A DNA stretch of 64,000 bases from Streptomyces sp. NBC_01198 (GTDB taxonomy: Bacteria > Actinomycetota > Actinomycetes > Streptomycetales > Streptomycetaceae): positions 1,922,001 through 1,986,000 of the forward strand of contig NZ_CP108568.1 in assembly GCF_036010485.1 (NCBI RefSeq), in the 5' to 3' direction. Positions 52,905-61,941 of this stretch are shown here, one piece after another (within the stretch, counting starts at the first letter, position 1; each line of letters opens with the position of its first letter). Made by a program: the position numbers and the translations under genes. Under the pieces are notes generated by a model, which did not search any database, had not been told where the DNA came from, and saw only the letters and a program-made list of their open reading frames with translations.

Positions 52905-54065
52905 TCAGTCCATGCCCGCGGCTGCGGGCAGCGGGTTCCTGGCGGGACAGCAGCCCGCCGGGCAGATGTCGTGGCTCGGGCCGAGCGCGCCGAGCGCGCA
53001 GCGCACCGGGGCCGCGCCGCGCTCGGTGGCGGCCCGTTCGAGCACCAGGTCGCGCACGGCGGCGGCGAACCGCGGGTCGGCCCCGACGGTGGCGGCCCTG
53101 CTCACCGGCAGGTCCAGCTCCTGCGCCTTGGCGGCGGCCTCGGTGTCCAGGTCGTACTTCACCTCCATGTGGTCGGAGACGAAGCCGATCGGCACCATGA
53201 CCACGGCGGCCGCGCCCTCGGCCCGCACCTCCTCCAGGTGGTCGCAGATGTCCGGTTCGAGCCACGGGATCTGCGGGGCGCCGCTGCGGGACTGGTAGAC
53301 CAGCTGCCAGGGGCGCTCGACGCCGTCGGCCGCCCGCACCGCGCCGGCGACCAGCCGGGCGGTGTCCAGGTGCTGCGCGACGTAGGCGCCGCCGTCGCCG
53401 TGGCCCTCGACCGGGCCGGAGGTGTCGGCCGCGGCGGTCGGGATCGAGTGGGTGGTGAAGGCCAGCCGGGCGCCGTCCCTGACCGCGGGCGGCAGGGCCG
53501 CCAGCGCGGCCAGCGTCGCCTCGGCCATGGGCTCGACGAAGCCGGGGTGGTTGAAGTAGTGCCGGAGCTTGTCGACCTGCGGCACCATGCGTCCCTCTGC
53601 GGCCAGCTCGGCCAGCGACGCGGCCAGATTCTCCCGGTACTGCCGGCAGCCGGAGTAGGAGGCGTAGGCGCTGGTGGCCAGCACCAGGACGCGGCGGTGG
53701 CCCGCGTCGGACATCTCGCGCAGGGTGTCGGTCAGGTAGGGCGCCCAGTTGCGGTTGCCCCAGAAGACCGGCAGGTCGAGGCCGTGCTCCGCGAAGTCCT
53801 TGCGCAGCGCGTCCAGCAGGTCGCGGTTCTGCGCGTTGATCGGGCTGACGCCGCCGAAGAGGAAGTAGTGCCGGCCGACCTCCTTGAGCCGCTCGCGCGG
53901 GATGCCGCGGCCACGGGTCACGTTCTCCAGGAAGGGCAGCACGTCGTCGGGGCCCTCGGGGCCGCCGAAGGACAGCAGCAGCAGCGCGTCGTAGGGGGCG
54001 GGGTCGGTGCCCGGCGCCGTGTTTCCCGGCATACGGGCGTCGGTCTTGGGTGACTGCTCTGGCAT
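52905..54065 (-). CDS. cpfC: Coproporphyrin III ferrochelatase
   Basis: Inserts iron into coproporphyrin III in the actinobacterial heme pathway. The 386-residue protein has [20 protein letters not shown], the catalytic His in FTTHSIP and the conserved [15 protein letters not shown] [2Fe-2S] cluster is indicated by SGCRQY and by C-terminal [13 protein letters not shown], as in actinobacterial enzymes. ATG 54065 is taken; a second ATG at 54032 also fits because the first ~20 residues are not conserved. It lies upstream of the phosphatase gene and divergent from the MFS gene. Confidence 0.95.
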   Translation of the reverse strand: MPEQSPKTDARMPGNTAPGTDPAPYDALLLLSFGGPEGPDDVLPFLENVTRGRGIPRERLKEVGRHYFLFGGVSPINAQNRDLLDALRKDFAEHGLDLPVFWGNRNWAPYLTDTLREMSDAGHRRVLVLATSAYASYSGCRQYRENLAASLAELAAEGRMVPQVDKLRHYFNHPGFVEPMAEATLAALAALPPAVRDGARLAFTTHSIPTAAADTSGPVEGHGDGGAYVAQHLDTARLVAGAVRAADGVERPWQLVYQSRSGAPQIPWLEPDICDHLEEVRAEGAAAVVMVPIGFVSDHMEVKYDLDTEAAAKAQELDLPVSRAATVGADPRFAAAVRDLVLERAATERGAAPVRCALGALGPSHDICPAGCCPARNPLPAAAGMD

Positions 54066-54193
54066 ACCTCCGATCCTGCCACCAGGCGGCGGATGCCCCC
54101 GACCGCCCCCGGCGGCGCGGGGAGGGGTTTATCCGGTTGCCAGGGTTCGTAAGCTGTTCGGACCCAGCACAGTCCTTACCGGGAGCGCGCCTT

Positions 54194-55456
54194 GTGACCA
54201 GTCCCTACCGCGCGATATTCGCGGCGCCCGGCACTCGTGCCTTCTCCGCCGCGGGACTGGTCGGGCGGATGCCGCTGTCGATGCTCGGGATCGGCATCGT
54301 GACGATGATCTCGCAGGTCTCCGGGCAGTACGGGCTCGCCGGCGCGCTGTCGGCGACCGCCGCGCTGTCCGGCGCGGCGGTCGGACCCCAGGTCTCCCGG
54401 CTGGTGGACAGGTACGGCCAGGCGCGGGTGCTGCGGCCGGCCGCGGCGATCACGGTGGTCTCGGTGCTGACGCTGCTGTCCGCGGTGAAGGCCGGGGCGC
54501 CGCACTGGCTGTTCTTCGTGTGCGCGGTGGGCGTCGGCGCCACCCCGAGCCTGGGCGCGATGGTGCGGGCCCGCTGGTCGGCCATCCACCGGGGGGCGCC
54601 GGAACTCCTGCACACCGCTTATTCGTTCGAGTCGGTGGTGGACGAGATCGTCTTCATCCTCGGCCCGATCCTGTCGATCGGGCTGTGCACGGTCTGGTTC
54701 GCCGAGGCGGGGCCGCTGCTCGCCGCCGTCTTCCTGGGCCTCGGCGTGCTGCTGCTGACCGCGCAGCGCCGCACCGAGCCGCAGCCGCATCCGCGCGCCC
54801 TGCGGGCGGGAGGCTCGGCGCTGCGCGCGCCCGGCATGCCGGTGCTCTTCGGGGTCTTCGTCGGCACCGGGATGATCTTCGGCGCCGTCGACGTGATCAC
54901 CCTGGCGTTCGCCGACGAGCGCGGCCACAAGCCGGCGGCCAGCCTGGTGCTGGCGACCTACGCCCTCGGCTCCTGCCTGGCCGGACTGGCGTTCGGCCTG
55001 ATCACACCGCGTGGCACCGCGCAGGGGAGGTTCCTGCTGGGCGTCTGCCTGATGGCGGTGAGTATGATCCCGCCACTACTGGTCGGAAACCTGGTGTTCC
55101 TGGCCATGGCGCTGTTCTTCTCCGGTCTGACGATCGCACCGACCATGGTGACGTCGATCAACCTGGTCGAACGGCTGGTACCGCGGGCGCAGCTGACCGA
55201 GGGCATCACGTGGACCTCCACGGGTCTCGCGGTCGGGGTGGCCCTGGGCGCCGGGCTCGCCGGCCGGGCGACCGACGCGTACGGTGCCTCGGCGGCCTTC
55301 GCGGTGCCCGCCGGCGCGGCGCTGCTCGCCGCGGTGGTGGCAGGACTCGGGTACCGCCGGCTGCGGCCGGCGGCGGAGCGGGAGGAGCCGCGCGGTGGGT
55401 ACGACGACAGGCACGGCACGGTCGACGCGGTCGACGGACACGAAGGTGTGGCGTAA
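54194..55456 (+). CDS. MFS transporter
   Basis: A 420-residue membrane protein with about twelve helices. The start YRAIFAAPGTRAFSAAGLVG and LVDRYGQARVLRP are typical of Streptomyces MFS members related to drug or sugar efflux. GTG 54194 is supported by GGGAG upstream. The hydrophilic C-terminal tail (GGYDDRHGTVDAVDGHE) is encoded by DNA that also encodes the N-terminus of the following oxidase, an overlap of 62 bases. The substrate cannot be inferred. Confidence 0.88.
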   Translation: MTSPYRAIFAAPGTRAFSAAGLVGRMPLSMLGIGIVTMISQVSGQYGLAGALSATAALSGAAVGPQVSRLVDRYGQARVLRPAAAITVVSVLTLLSAVKAGAPHWLFFVCAVGVGATPSLGAMVRARWSAIHRGAPELLHTAYSFESVVDEIVFILGPILSIGLCTVWFAEAGPLLAAVFLGLGVLLLTAQRRTEPQPHPRALRAGGSALRAPGMPVLFGVFVGTGMIFGAVDVITLAFADERGHKPAASLVLATYALGSCLAGLAFGLITPRGTAQGRFLLGVCLMAVSMIPPLLVGNLVFLAMALFFSGLTIAPTMVTSINLVERLVPRAQLTEGITWTSTGLAVGVALGAGLAGRATDAYGASAAFAVPAGAALLAAVVAGLGYRRLRPAAEREEPRGGYDDRHGTVDAVDGHEGVA

Positions 55457-56735
55457 CTGGGCGGGCAACGTCACCGCGCGCCCGGCGCGCACGGTGGCAC
55501 CGGCCTCGGCCGACGAGCTCGCCGCGGTGCTGCGGGTGGCCGCCGCGGACGGCCTGACGGCCAAAGCGGTCGGCTCCGGCCACTCCTTCACCGCCGCCGC
55601 CGCGACCGGCGGGGTGCTGATCCGTCCCGAGCGGCTGACCGCGATCCGCTCCATCGACCGGGCGGCGGGCACCGTGACCGCCGAGGCCGGGGTGCAGCTC
55701 AGGCAGCTCAACGCGGCGCTGGCCGCCGAGGGCCTGTCGCTGACCAACATGGGCGACATCATGGAGCAGACGGTGGCCGGCGCCACCAGCACCGGCACCC
55801 ACGGCACCGGCCGCGACTCGGGCGCGATCGCCGCGCAGATCACCGCGCTGGAGATCGTCACCGCGGACGGCTCGGTGCTCACCTGTTCGGCCGACGAGCG
55901 GCCCGAGGTCTTCGCCGCGGCCCGGGTCGGCCTGGGCGCGCTCGGCGTGATCAGCGCGGTCACCTTCGCCGTCGAGCCGGTCTTCCTGCTGACCGCCCGC
56001 GAGGAGCCGATGGCCTTCGACCGGGTGATGTCCGAATTCGACGCGCTGACCACGGAGAACGAGCACTTCGAGTTCTACTGGTTCCCGCACACCGACAGCT
56101 GCAACACCAAGCGCAACAACCGCAGCCAGGGGCCCGCGGCGCCGCTTCCCGCGGTCCGCGGCTGGATCGACGACGAACTGCTCTCCAACGGCGTCTTCAA
56201 GGCCGCCTGCGCGCTGGGCAGGGCCGCCCCCGCCGCCATCCCCGGCATCGCCAGGATCTCCAGCCGGGCGCTGTCGGCCCGCACCTACACCGACCTCCCC
56301 TACAAGGTCTTCACCAGCCCGCGCCGGGTGCGCTTCGTGGAGATGGAGTACGCGGTGCCCAGGGAGGCGGCGGTCGAGGCGATCCGGGAGCTCAAGGCGA
56401 TGGTCGAGCGGTCCTCGCTGCGGATCAGCTTCCCGGTGGAGGTACGGGTCGCGCCGGCCGACGACATCGCGCTGTCGACCGCTTCCGGCCGGGACAGCGC
56501 GTACATCGCGGTGCATATGTACCGCGGCAGCAGATACCAGGAGTACTTCACCGCGGTGGAGAAGATCATGACCGAGCGGGGCGGGCGGCCGCACTGGGGC
56601 AAGATGCACACCAGGGACGCGGAATACTTCCGCACCGCCTATCCGCGGTTCGGCGAGTTCACCGCGCTGCGCGACCGGCTGGACCCGGAACGGCTGTTCG
56701 GCAACGACTACCTCCGGCGGGTACTTGGTTCGTAG
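55395..56735 (+). CDS. FAD-dependent aldonolactone oxidase (D-arabinono/L-gulono-1,4-lactone type)
   Basis: A 446-residue flavoprotein of the VAO family with the ALO C-terminal domain. The FAD domain shows SGHSFTAAAAT, then GTHGTGRDSGAI, whose His is the usual flavin attachment site. The ALO domain has FYWFPHTD, and HWGKMHTRDAEYF near the C-terminus ending in RLDPERLFGNDYL. GTG 55395 is chosen because GGAGGAG lies seven bases upstream and the family region starts soon after (WRNWAGNVTARP). It lies inside the 3' end of the MFS gene, so the two are translationally linked. Confidence 0.9.
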   Translation: MGTTTGTARSTRSTDTKVWRNWAGNVTARPARTVAPASADELAAVLRVAAADGLTAKAVGSGHSFTAAAATGGVLIRPERLTAIRSIDRAAGTVTAEAGVQLRQLNAALAAEGLSLTNMGDIMEQTVAGATSTGTHGTGRDSGAIAAQITALEIVTADGSVLTCSADERPEVFAAARVGLGALGVISAVTFAVEPVFLLTAREEPMAFDRVMSEFDALTTENEHFEFYWFPHTDSCNTKRNNRSQGPAAPLPAVRGWIDDELLSNGVFKAACALGRAAPAAIPGIARISSRALSARTYTDLPYKVFTSPRRVRFVEMEYAVPREAAVEAIRELKAMVERSSLRISFPVEVRVAPADDIALSTASGRDSAYIAVHMYRGSRYQEYFTAVEKIMTERGGRPHWGKMHTRDAEYFRTAYPRFGEFTALRDRLDPERLFGNDYLRRVLGS

Positions 56736-57119
56736 CCCTTCGTCCCCATTTAGGCCCGGCGCGCGCCACGGACGAGTGACCCGCGTCACCCAACTCCCGC
56801 TCCGCGCACCACATTCGGCGGCGCGGCAGCCGCCCCCCGCTGGCCCAAATGGAGTACCGTGACGAATCCGTGCTCCCGGTTGCCCGTCCGGTCGCCCGGA
56901 CGAACGGGAGGAAGCCTCCACGGCGCTCGTCCCGGTGTGCGGAGATCGGTCACACTGAGTGGCCAATCGACCACCGTCCCATAACGGCGTGTCACCAGCC
57001 AGTGCCGACACGCCGGGTAACTCTGCAAGGTTGTGGCACGCTGCACCCGGGCAGGCCACACTCGTCCAACGGGAGCAGCGACGCAACCGACGTCGGCAGG
57101 CACCACCCGGGAGGTAACC
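56736..57119. other. Intergenic region upstream of sepH
   Basis: No convincing gene is seen. The interval must contain the sepH promoter. The SD sequence GGGAGG at 57109-57114 precedes the GTG start. Several short inverted repeats occur (for example near 56760) but none is strong. Confidence 0.45.
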
Positions 57120-58214
57120 GTGCCCGAACTGCGCGTCGTGGCCGTCAGCAACGACGGCACACGACTGGTGCTCAAGGCTGCCGACAGCACGGAATACACA
57201 CTCCCGATCGACGAGCGGCTGCGTGCCGCCGTCCGCAACGACCGGGCCAGGCTGGGCCAGATCGAGATCGAGGTCGAGAGCCATCTGCGGCCCCGCGACA
57301 TCCAGGCGCGTATACGCTCGGGTGCCTCCGCGGAGGAGGTCGCGCAGATGGCCGGCATCCCGGTGGAACGGGTGCGCCGGTTCGAGGGTCCCGTACTGGC
57401 CGAGCGCGCCTTCATGGCCGAGCGGGCCAGGAAGACCCCGGTCAGGCGGCAGGGCGAGAGCACAGGCCCGCAACTGGGCGAGGCGGTGGCCGAACGCCTG
57501 CTGCTGCGCGGCGCGGAGAAGGAGACCGTGCTGTGGGACTCCTGGCGGCGCGACGACGGCACCTGGGAGGTGCTGCTGGTCTACCGGGTCGCCGGTGAGC
57601 CGCACTCGGCGAGCTGGACCTACGACCCGCCGCGCCGACTGGTGCAGGCCGTCGACGACGAGGCCAGGTCGCTGATCGGCGAGACCACCCAGGCGCAGTC
57701 GCAGGCACAGGAGCCGAGCTTCCCGTTCGTGCCGCGGATCGCCAGGCTGCCCAGGGACCGCCCGCTGGACCGGGCGCTCGACCGGCAGTTGGACCGCCAG
57801 GACCGCGATCCGCGGGAGCCGCGCGAGGCCAGGGAGGCGCGGGCCGACGAGCGGGCCGTCGCCGCCACGGCCGAGCCGGAGGAGCGCGACTCGCTGACCA
57901 GCCTGCTGGAGGCGGTGCCGAGTTTCCGCGGCGACATGGTCGTGCCCGCGCCGCCGACGGTCCCGCCGGACCCGGTGCCCGCGGTGCAGGAGCCTGCGGC
58001 CGAGGTCGAGCAGGAGACGGCCGCGCCGGCCGCCAGCGCGGGGTCGGCGTACGCCGACGTCCTGATGCCGCGGGCCGTCGCGGGCCACCGCGACCGGCTG
58101 GTCGGCACCACCGACCGCCAGGCCGAGGCGGACGGCGTCCGCCCCGGCCGCCGGGCGACGGTCCCCAGCTGGGACGAGATCGTCTTCGGCAGCCGCCGCA
58201 AGAAGCAGGAGTAG
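57120..58214 (+). CDS. sepH: Septation protein SepH
   Basis: A 364-residue actinobacterial division protein that binds FtsZ and stimulates its assembly. The N-terminal DUF3071 region starts PELRVVAVSNDGTRLVL and contains the helix-turn-helix-like GASAEEVAQMAGIPVERVRR needed for FtsZ interaction in known SepH. The middle is a long charged linker with repeats such as RPLDRALDRQLDRQDRD. The C-terminus has the conserved PSWDEIVFGSRRK. GTG 57120 with GGGAGG upstream fixes the start. Confidence 0.95.
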   Translation: MPELRVVAVSNDGTRLVLKAADSTEYTLPIDERLRAAVRNDRARLGQIEIEVESHLRPRDIQARIRSGASAEEVAQMAGIPVERVRRFEGPVLAERAFMAERARKTPVRRQGESTGPQLGEAVAERLLLRGAEKETVLWDSWRRDDGTWEVLLVYRVAGEPHSASWTYDPPRRLVQAVDDEARSLIGETTQAQSQAQEPSFPFVPRIARLPRDRPLDRALDRQLDRQDRDPREPREAREARADERAVAATAEPEERDSLTSLLEAVPSFRGDMVVPAPPTVPPDPVPAVQEPAAEVEQETAAPAASAGSAYADVLMPRAVAGHRDRLVGTTDRQAEADGVRPGRRATVPSWDEIVFGSRRKKQE

Positions 58215-58368
58215 CCTCCGCCGGCCGCGCTGGTTCCGACCTCCCCCTTCGCCGGGGGCTGCCCCTCCGCGGGCGCGGTGGTTCGGGCCTGCACCCCTGG
58301 GCGGGGGGTGCCTCTCCGGTGCGGTGGTTCCGGCCTGCACTTGCCGGTAGGGATGCGCCCTCAGGGGC
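58215..58368. other. GC-rich intergenic tract between sepH and the repeats
   Basis: No gene is seen. Short imperfect repeats of GCGGTGGTTC(G/C)GGCCTGCAC occur at about 58275 and 58320, related in style to the longer repeats that follow. Confidence 0.5.
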
Positions 58369-58514
58369 GCGTGCGACCAGCCACCCGCCGGTGGTCCGGT
58401 ACGCACCGGGGTGCCCCCTCGCGCCGGTGGCGACCCGCGCGGCGGCCGCCGCTTGCTCGCGCCGTTCCCCGCGCCCCTCAGGGGTACCCCCTGCCGTTGG
58501 CGGCGGGCTCTTCA
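58369..58514. repeat. Intergenic direct repeat, copy 1
   Basis: About 146 bases beginning GCGTGCGACCAGCCACCCGC and repeated at 58551-58695 with about 95% identity and one-base length differences. It contains the short palindrome CCCCTCAGGGG. No coding capacity is apparent. Similar GC-rich intergenic modules are scattered in Streptomyces genomes. Confidence 0.9.
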
Positions 58515-58550
58515 AGGCGACACCACCTCGCGGGGGGCCCGAGGGGCTGC

Positions 58551-58695
58551 GCGTGCGACCAGCCACCCGCCGGTGGTCCGGTACGCACCGGGGTGCCCCC
58601 TCGCGCCGGTGGCGACCCGCGCGGCGGCCGCCGGTTGCTCGCGCCGTTCCCCGCGCCCCTGAGGGGCGCCCCTGCCGTTGGCGGCGGGCTCCTCA
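58551..58695. repeat. Intergenic direct repeat, copy 2
   Basis: Second copy of the 58369-58514 sequence, offset by 182 bases. It shows the compensating palindrome CCCCTGAGGGG where copy 1 has CCCCTCAGGGG, and is followed by a short hairpin-like GGGCCGCGCCC. It ends 45 bases before the sulfurtransferase stop. Confidence 0.9.
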
Positions 58696-58739
58696 AGGGC
58701 CGCGCCCTTGAGAGGCCCGCTCGTCCCGGAGGGGGGAGG

Positions 58740-59567
58740 TCAGGAGGGGGAAGGGCCAGTGGCAACGGGGCGGTTCGGGTCGGAGACCCATTCGCTCCAG
58801 GAGCCCGGGTAGAGGGTGGCCGGGATGCCCGCCTCGGCCAGGGCGAGGATCTGGTGGGCGGCGGAGACGCCGGAGCCGCAGTAGACGCCGACCTCCGTGC
58901 CGGGCGTCGCGCCCAGCGCGGTGAAGCGGGCGGCGAGCTGCGCGGCGGGCAGGAACGTACCGTCGGGGGCGGCGTTGTCCGTGGTGGGGGCGTTGACCGC
59001 GCCGGGGATGTGGCCGGCCACCGGGTCGATGGGCTCGGTCTCGCCGCGGTAGCGCTCGCCCGCGCGGGCGTCGAGCAGCAGTCCGCGGCGGGCCAGCGCG
59101 GCGGCGCCCTCCGCGTCCACCACCGGCATCCCGCCGGGCCGCGGCACGAAGTCCCCCTCGCCCGGCGGCGGCTCCTGCGTGCTCAGCTCCTGGCCCGCCG
59201 CGCGCCACGCGGCCAGCCCGCCGTCCAGCACCCGGACCCGGCGGTGGCCGGCCCAGCGCAGCAGCCACCAGGCGCGGGCCGGGCCCCAGCCGTTCCAGTC
59301 GTCGTAGACGACCACGTCGGTGTCCGCGCCGACCCCGGCGCGCCGCATGGCCGCGCCGAACTCCTCGGCGTCCGGCAGCGGATGCCGTCCCGCCGCTCCC
59401 GGCGGCGCCGCCAGGTCGGCGTCCAGGTCGACGTAACGCGCCCCGGCGATGTGGCCCTTGGCGTATTCGCCCTGCCCGGACGGACCGCCCATCCGGTAGC
59501 GCACGTCCATCAGGACCGGCTGTACGGGTGCGGCGGCCAACTCGGCCGCGCTGATGAGAAATTCCAT
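58740..59567 (-). CDS. Thiosulfate/3-mercaptopyruvate sulfurtransferase
   Basis: A 275-residue protein with two rhodanese domains. The N-terminal, inactive domain has LMDVRYRMGG and VVYDDWNGWGPARAWWLLR. The C-terminal domain carries the catalytic loop YCGSGVSAAH, whose Cys takes up sulfur, and ends in YPGSWSEWVSDPNRPV. The loop CGSGV points to a 3-mercaptopyruvate-type enzyme more than to thiosulfate rhodanese. ATG 59567 is used. It is convergent with the repeat tract and divergent from the VOC gene. Confidence 0.92.
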   Translation of the reverse strand: MEFLISAAELAAAPVQPVLMDVRYRMGGPSGQGEYAKGHIAGARYVDLDADLAAPPGAAGRHPLPDAEEFGAAMRRAGVGADTDVVVYDDWNGWGPARAWWLLRWAGHRRVRVLDGGLAAWRAAGQELSTQEPPPGEGDFVPRPGGMPVVDAEGAAALARRGLLLDARAGERYRGETEPIDPVAGHIPGAVNAPTTDNAAPDGTFLPAAQLAARFTALGATPGTEVGVYCGSGVSAAHQILALAEAGIPATLYPGSWSEWVSDPNRPVATGPSPS

Positions 59568-59702
59568 GCACCTATTGTGGAGGCCCGGGCGTTGTACCGG
59601 GTGTGCCGGCCGCGTACCGCCTCCGTCGGTGCCGCCGTCGGCCGTGCCGACTCCCGCGGGAAGCCGGGCAGGCAGCGGGCTGCCCATGAGGAGAGCGTTC
59701 GC

Positions 59703-60482
59703 ATGACCACCGAGGTACCGTCCCGGCGTCTGCCCGGTACACCCTGCTGGGGCAGTCTGATGGCGCACCGGGCCGGCCCGGCCCGGGACTTCTACGGGGC
59801 GCTGCTCGGCTGGGAGTTCACCCCGGGCCCCGAGCAGCTCGGCTGGTACGCGCTCGCCGGGGCCGGCAGGCTGCGGGTGGCCGGCATCGGCGCGGGCGAG
59901 CCGGAGTCGCAGCAGCCGGTGTCGTGGACCACGATGCTGGCCGTCGACGACGCCGACCGCGCCGCGGAGTCGGTGCGGGAGTGCGGCGGCACGGTGGGCA
60001 TCGGCCCGCTCAACGTCGGCGATGACGGCCGGCTGGCCTTCGCCGTCGACCCGTCGGGCGCCGTCTTCGGCATCTGGCAGGGCGCCCCGTTCGGCGGCCC
60101 GGACGCTGCCGGCGTGCCCGGGTCGGTGGCATGGAGCGAACTGGTCACGAACGACTCGACGCTGGTCGGCAAGTTCTACGAGGCCGTCTTCGGCCTCGCG
60201 TTCGAGCGGCAGGGGGCGGCCGGGGACGACGAGGACCTGGCCGTCCTCACCGTGGACGGCCAGGCGGTGGCCGGCGTCCACGGTGTCGGCCAGGCCCTGT
60301 CGCAGGACCGCGGCGCGCATTGGACGACGGCCTTCGCCGTCGAGGACGTCGAGGCCGCCGCCGCGCTGGCCGCCCGGCTCGGCGGCCGGGTGCTCACCGC
60401 ACCGCACCCGGGACCGCGGGGGCTGACGGCCGTGCTGGCCGATCCGGAGGGCGCCGCCTTCTCCGTCCTCGCCCTGCCCTGA
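59703..60482 (+). CDS. VOC-superfamily protein (glyoxalase/dioxygenase fold)
   Basis: A 259-residue protein with two tandem VOC modules. Module 1 begins PCWGSLMAHRAGPARDFYGA and ends DPSGAVFGIWQG. Module 2 starts VAWSELVTNDSTLVGKFYEA and ends DPEGAAFSVLALP. ATG 59703 has AGGAGAG upstream. Such proteins often bind hydrophobic small molecules or act in antibiotic resistance. No obvious metal triad can be assigned from these motifs alone. Confidence 0.87.
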   Translation: MTTEVPSRRLPGTPCWGSLMAHRAGPARDFYGALLGWEFTPGPEQLGWYALAGAGRLRVAGIGAGEPESQQPVSWTTMLAVDDADRAAESVRECGGTVGIGPLNVGDDGRLAFAVDPSGAVFGIWQGAPFGGPDAAGVPGSVAWSELVTNDSTLVGKFYEAVFGLAFERQGAAGDDEDLAVLTVDGQAVAGVHGVGQALSQDRGAHWTTAFAVEDVEAAAALAARLGGRVLTAPHPGPRGLTAVLADPEGAAFSVLALP

Positions 60483-60541
60483 CGGGCCCGCCCCAGGCCG
60501 TGTCTGACAGATCCCGCCTGGCCCGCGGTGTCCGGCCCGCC

Positions 60542-61738
60542 CTACGCCACCTCGACCGGCGGGGTGCCGGAGAGCAGGTGGGGGGCGCCGGCGAGGACCA
60601 GGCCCGCCGCGCCGCGGACCTCGGCGCCGTCGCCGAGCCCGCCGGTGACGATCTCGACGCCGCGCGCGGCCGAGGGCAGGGTGTGCCGCCGGACTCCGGC
60701 ACGCAGCGGTTCGAGCAGGTCCTCGCCGGCCCCCGCGAGGTCGCCGCCGACCACGATGAGCCGCGGGTTGAGCAGCGTGACCAGCGTGGACAGCGCCCGC
60801 CCCACCGCGTCGCCGGCGTCGCGGACGGCCCGCAGCGCCCCGGTGTTGCGCTGCTTGATCAGCGCGGGCAGGTCGCGCGCGGCGATCTGCCGGCCCCAGC
60901 TCTGGGTCAGCAGCCGGGCGATGGCCACCGGGCTCGCCACCGTCTCCAGGCAGCCGCGGTTGCCGCAGCGGCAGATGAGGCCGTCGGTGATGAGCGGCAG
61001 GTGACCGATCTCGCCGGCCAGTCCGCGCGCCCCCAGCAGCAACTGCCCGTTGCTGACGATGCCGGCGCCGATACCGGCCGACAGCCGTACGTAGACCATG
61101 TCCTCGACCTGCCGCCCGGCGCCGTACATCAGCTCGGCCAGCGCCCCGGCGTTCGCGTCGTTGGTGACGCGGACCGGGAGGGCGGTGCGGTGCCGCAGCT
61201 CCTCCGTCAGGTGCAGGCCGACCCAGCCCGGCATGATGCCCTCGGCGCCGAGTTCGCCGCTGCCCTTCTCGACCGGGGAGGCGATGCCCGCGCCGATGCC
61301 GAGCACCCGGCTGCGGGCGACGCCGGTCTCCTGGAGCGCGCGGCCGACGAGGACGGCGACCAGGTCGAGGGTCTCCCCGGGGGCGCGGTCGACGTCCTTG
61401 GCGACCCAGTGCTCCCACAGCACCGTGCCGAACAGGTCGCAGAGGTTCACCCGTACGTGCTGGTGGCCGATGTCCGCGCCGATGGCGTAGCCCGCGGTCG
61501 GCACCAGGGACAGCGACTGCGCGGGGCGCCCGGTGCGGCGCGGTTCGGGGTCGTCGGTGTCCGGCTCCTCCTCGGTGACCAGGCCGACCGCGATGAGGTC
61601 GGCGACCAGCGAGGAGACGGTGGCCCGGGACAGGCCGGTGACCCGTACCAGTTCGGGACGGCTGCTGCGCTGTGTGGTGTGCAGGGCTTCGAGGACCCGG
61701 AGCCTTCCGACCTCGCGCAGGTTGACTGGTGTGTCGAT
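60542..61738 (-). CDS. ROK-family transcriptional regulator, N-terminal start unresolved
   Basis: A sugar-responsive repressor type. In-frame sequence upstream of 61504 encodes the winged helix (LRVLEALHTTQRSSRPELV, then TGLSRATVSSLVADLI). The ROK domain has DIGHQHVRVNL, the zinc motif CRCGNRGCLE and NPRLIVVGGDLAG. Between stop TAA 61829-61831 and GTG 61504 there is no ATG, GTG or TTG in this frame. An ATG at 61761 lies in another frame: a two-base AC insertion in the CACACACC run could explain it. ATC 61738 marks a possible non-standard start. It is divergent from the Gfo/Idh gene, which it probably controls. Confidence 0.8.
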   Translation of the reverse strand: MDTPVNLREVGRLRVLEALHTTQRSSRPELVRVTGLSRATVSSLVADLIAVGLVTEEEPDTDDPEPRRTGRPAQSLSLVPTAGYAIGADIGHQHVRVNLCDLFGTVLWEHWVAKDVDRAPGETLDLVAVLVGRALQETGVARSRVLGIGAGIASPVEKGSGELGAEGIMPGWVGLHLTEELRHRTALPVRVTNDANAGALAELMYGAGRQVEDMVYVRLSAGIGAGIVSNGQLLLGARGLAGEIGHLPLITDGLICRCGNRGCLETVASPVAIARLLTQSWGRQIAARDLPALIKQRNTGALRAVRDAGDAVGRALSTLVTLLNPRLIVVGGDLAGAGEDLLEPLRAGVRRHTLPSAARGVEIVTGGLGDGAEVRGAAGLVLAGAPHLLSGTPPVEVA

Positions 61739-61761
61739 CGTGACCCCCGGGGTGTGTGCAT

Positions 61762-61941
61762 GCCGGTGTGCGGCTGTCGGGTCCGCGTACCGCGCCCTCT
61801 TGCGTCCGGCCCGGTCAAGAGCCTTGACTTATGACGAAGTTCAGGCAGAAACTCGCGAACTGTTCTATCCAACTCCAAGAGTTTCAGTCGATGCCGGATG
61901 AATAACGATTCACGGCCCAGCGCCGCCCGAGGAGGACGCAC
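61762..61941. promoter_or_regulatory. Divergent promoter and operator region between ROK regulator and dehydrogenase
   Basis: AT-richer than its surroundings. GAAACTC at 61848-61854 and GAGTTTC at 61879-61885 form an inverted repeat, with a nested AGTTC/GAACT pair inside (61839-61862). TTGACT at 61824-61829 is a good -35 candidate for the rightward genes. GGAGGACGCAC directly precedes the dehydrogenase GTG. Confidence 0.5.

Noticed and set aside
58369..58695. CRISPR array
   Set aside because: Only two long copies, no short regular repeats or spacers and no cas genes.
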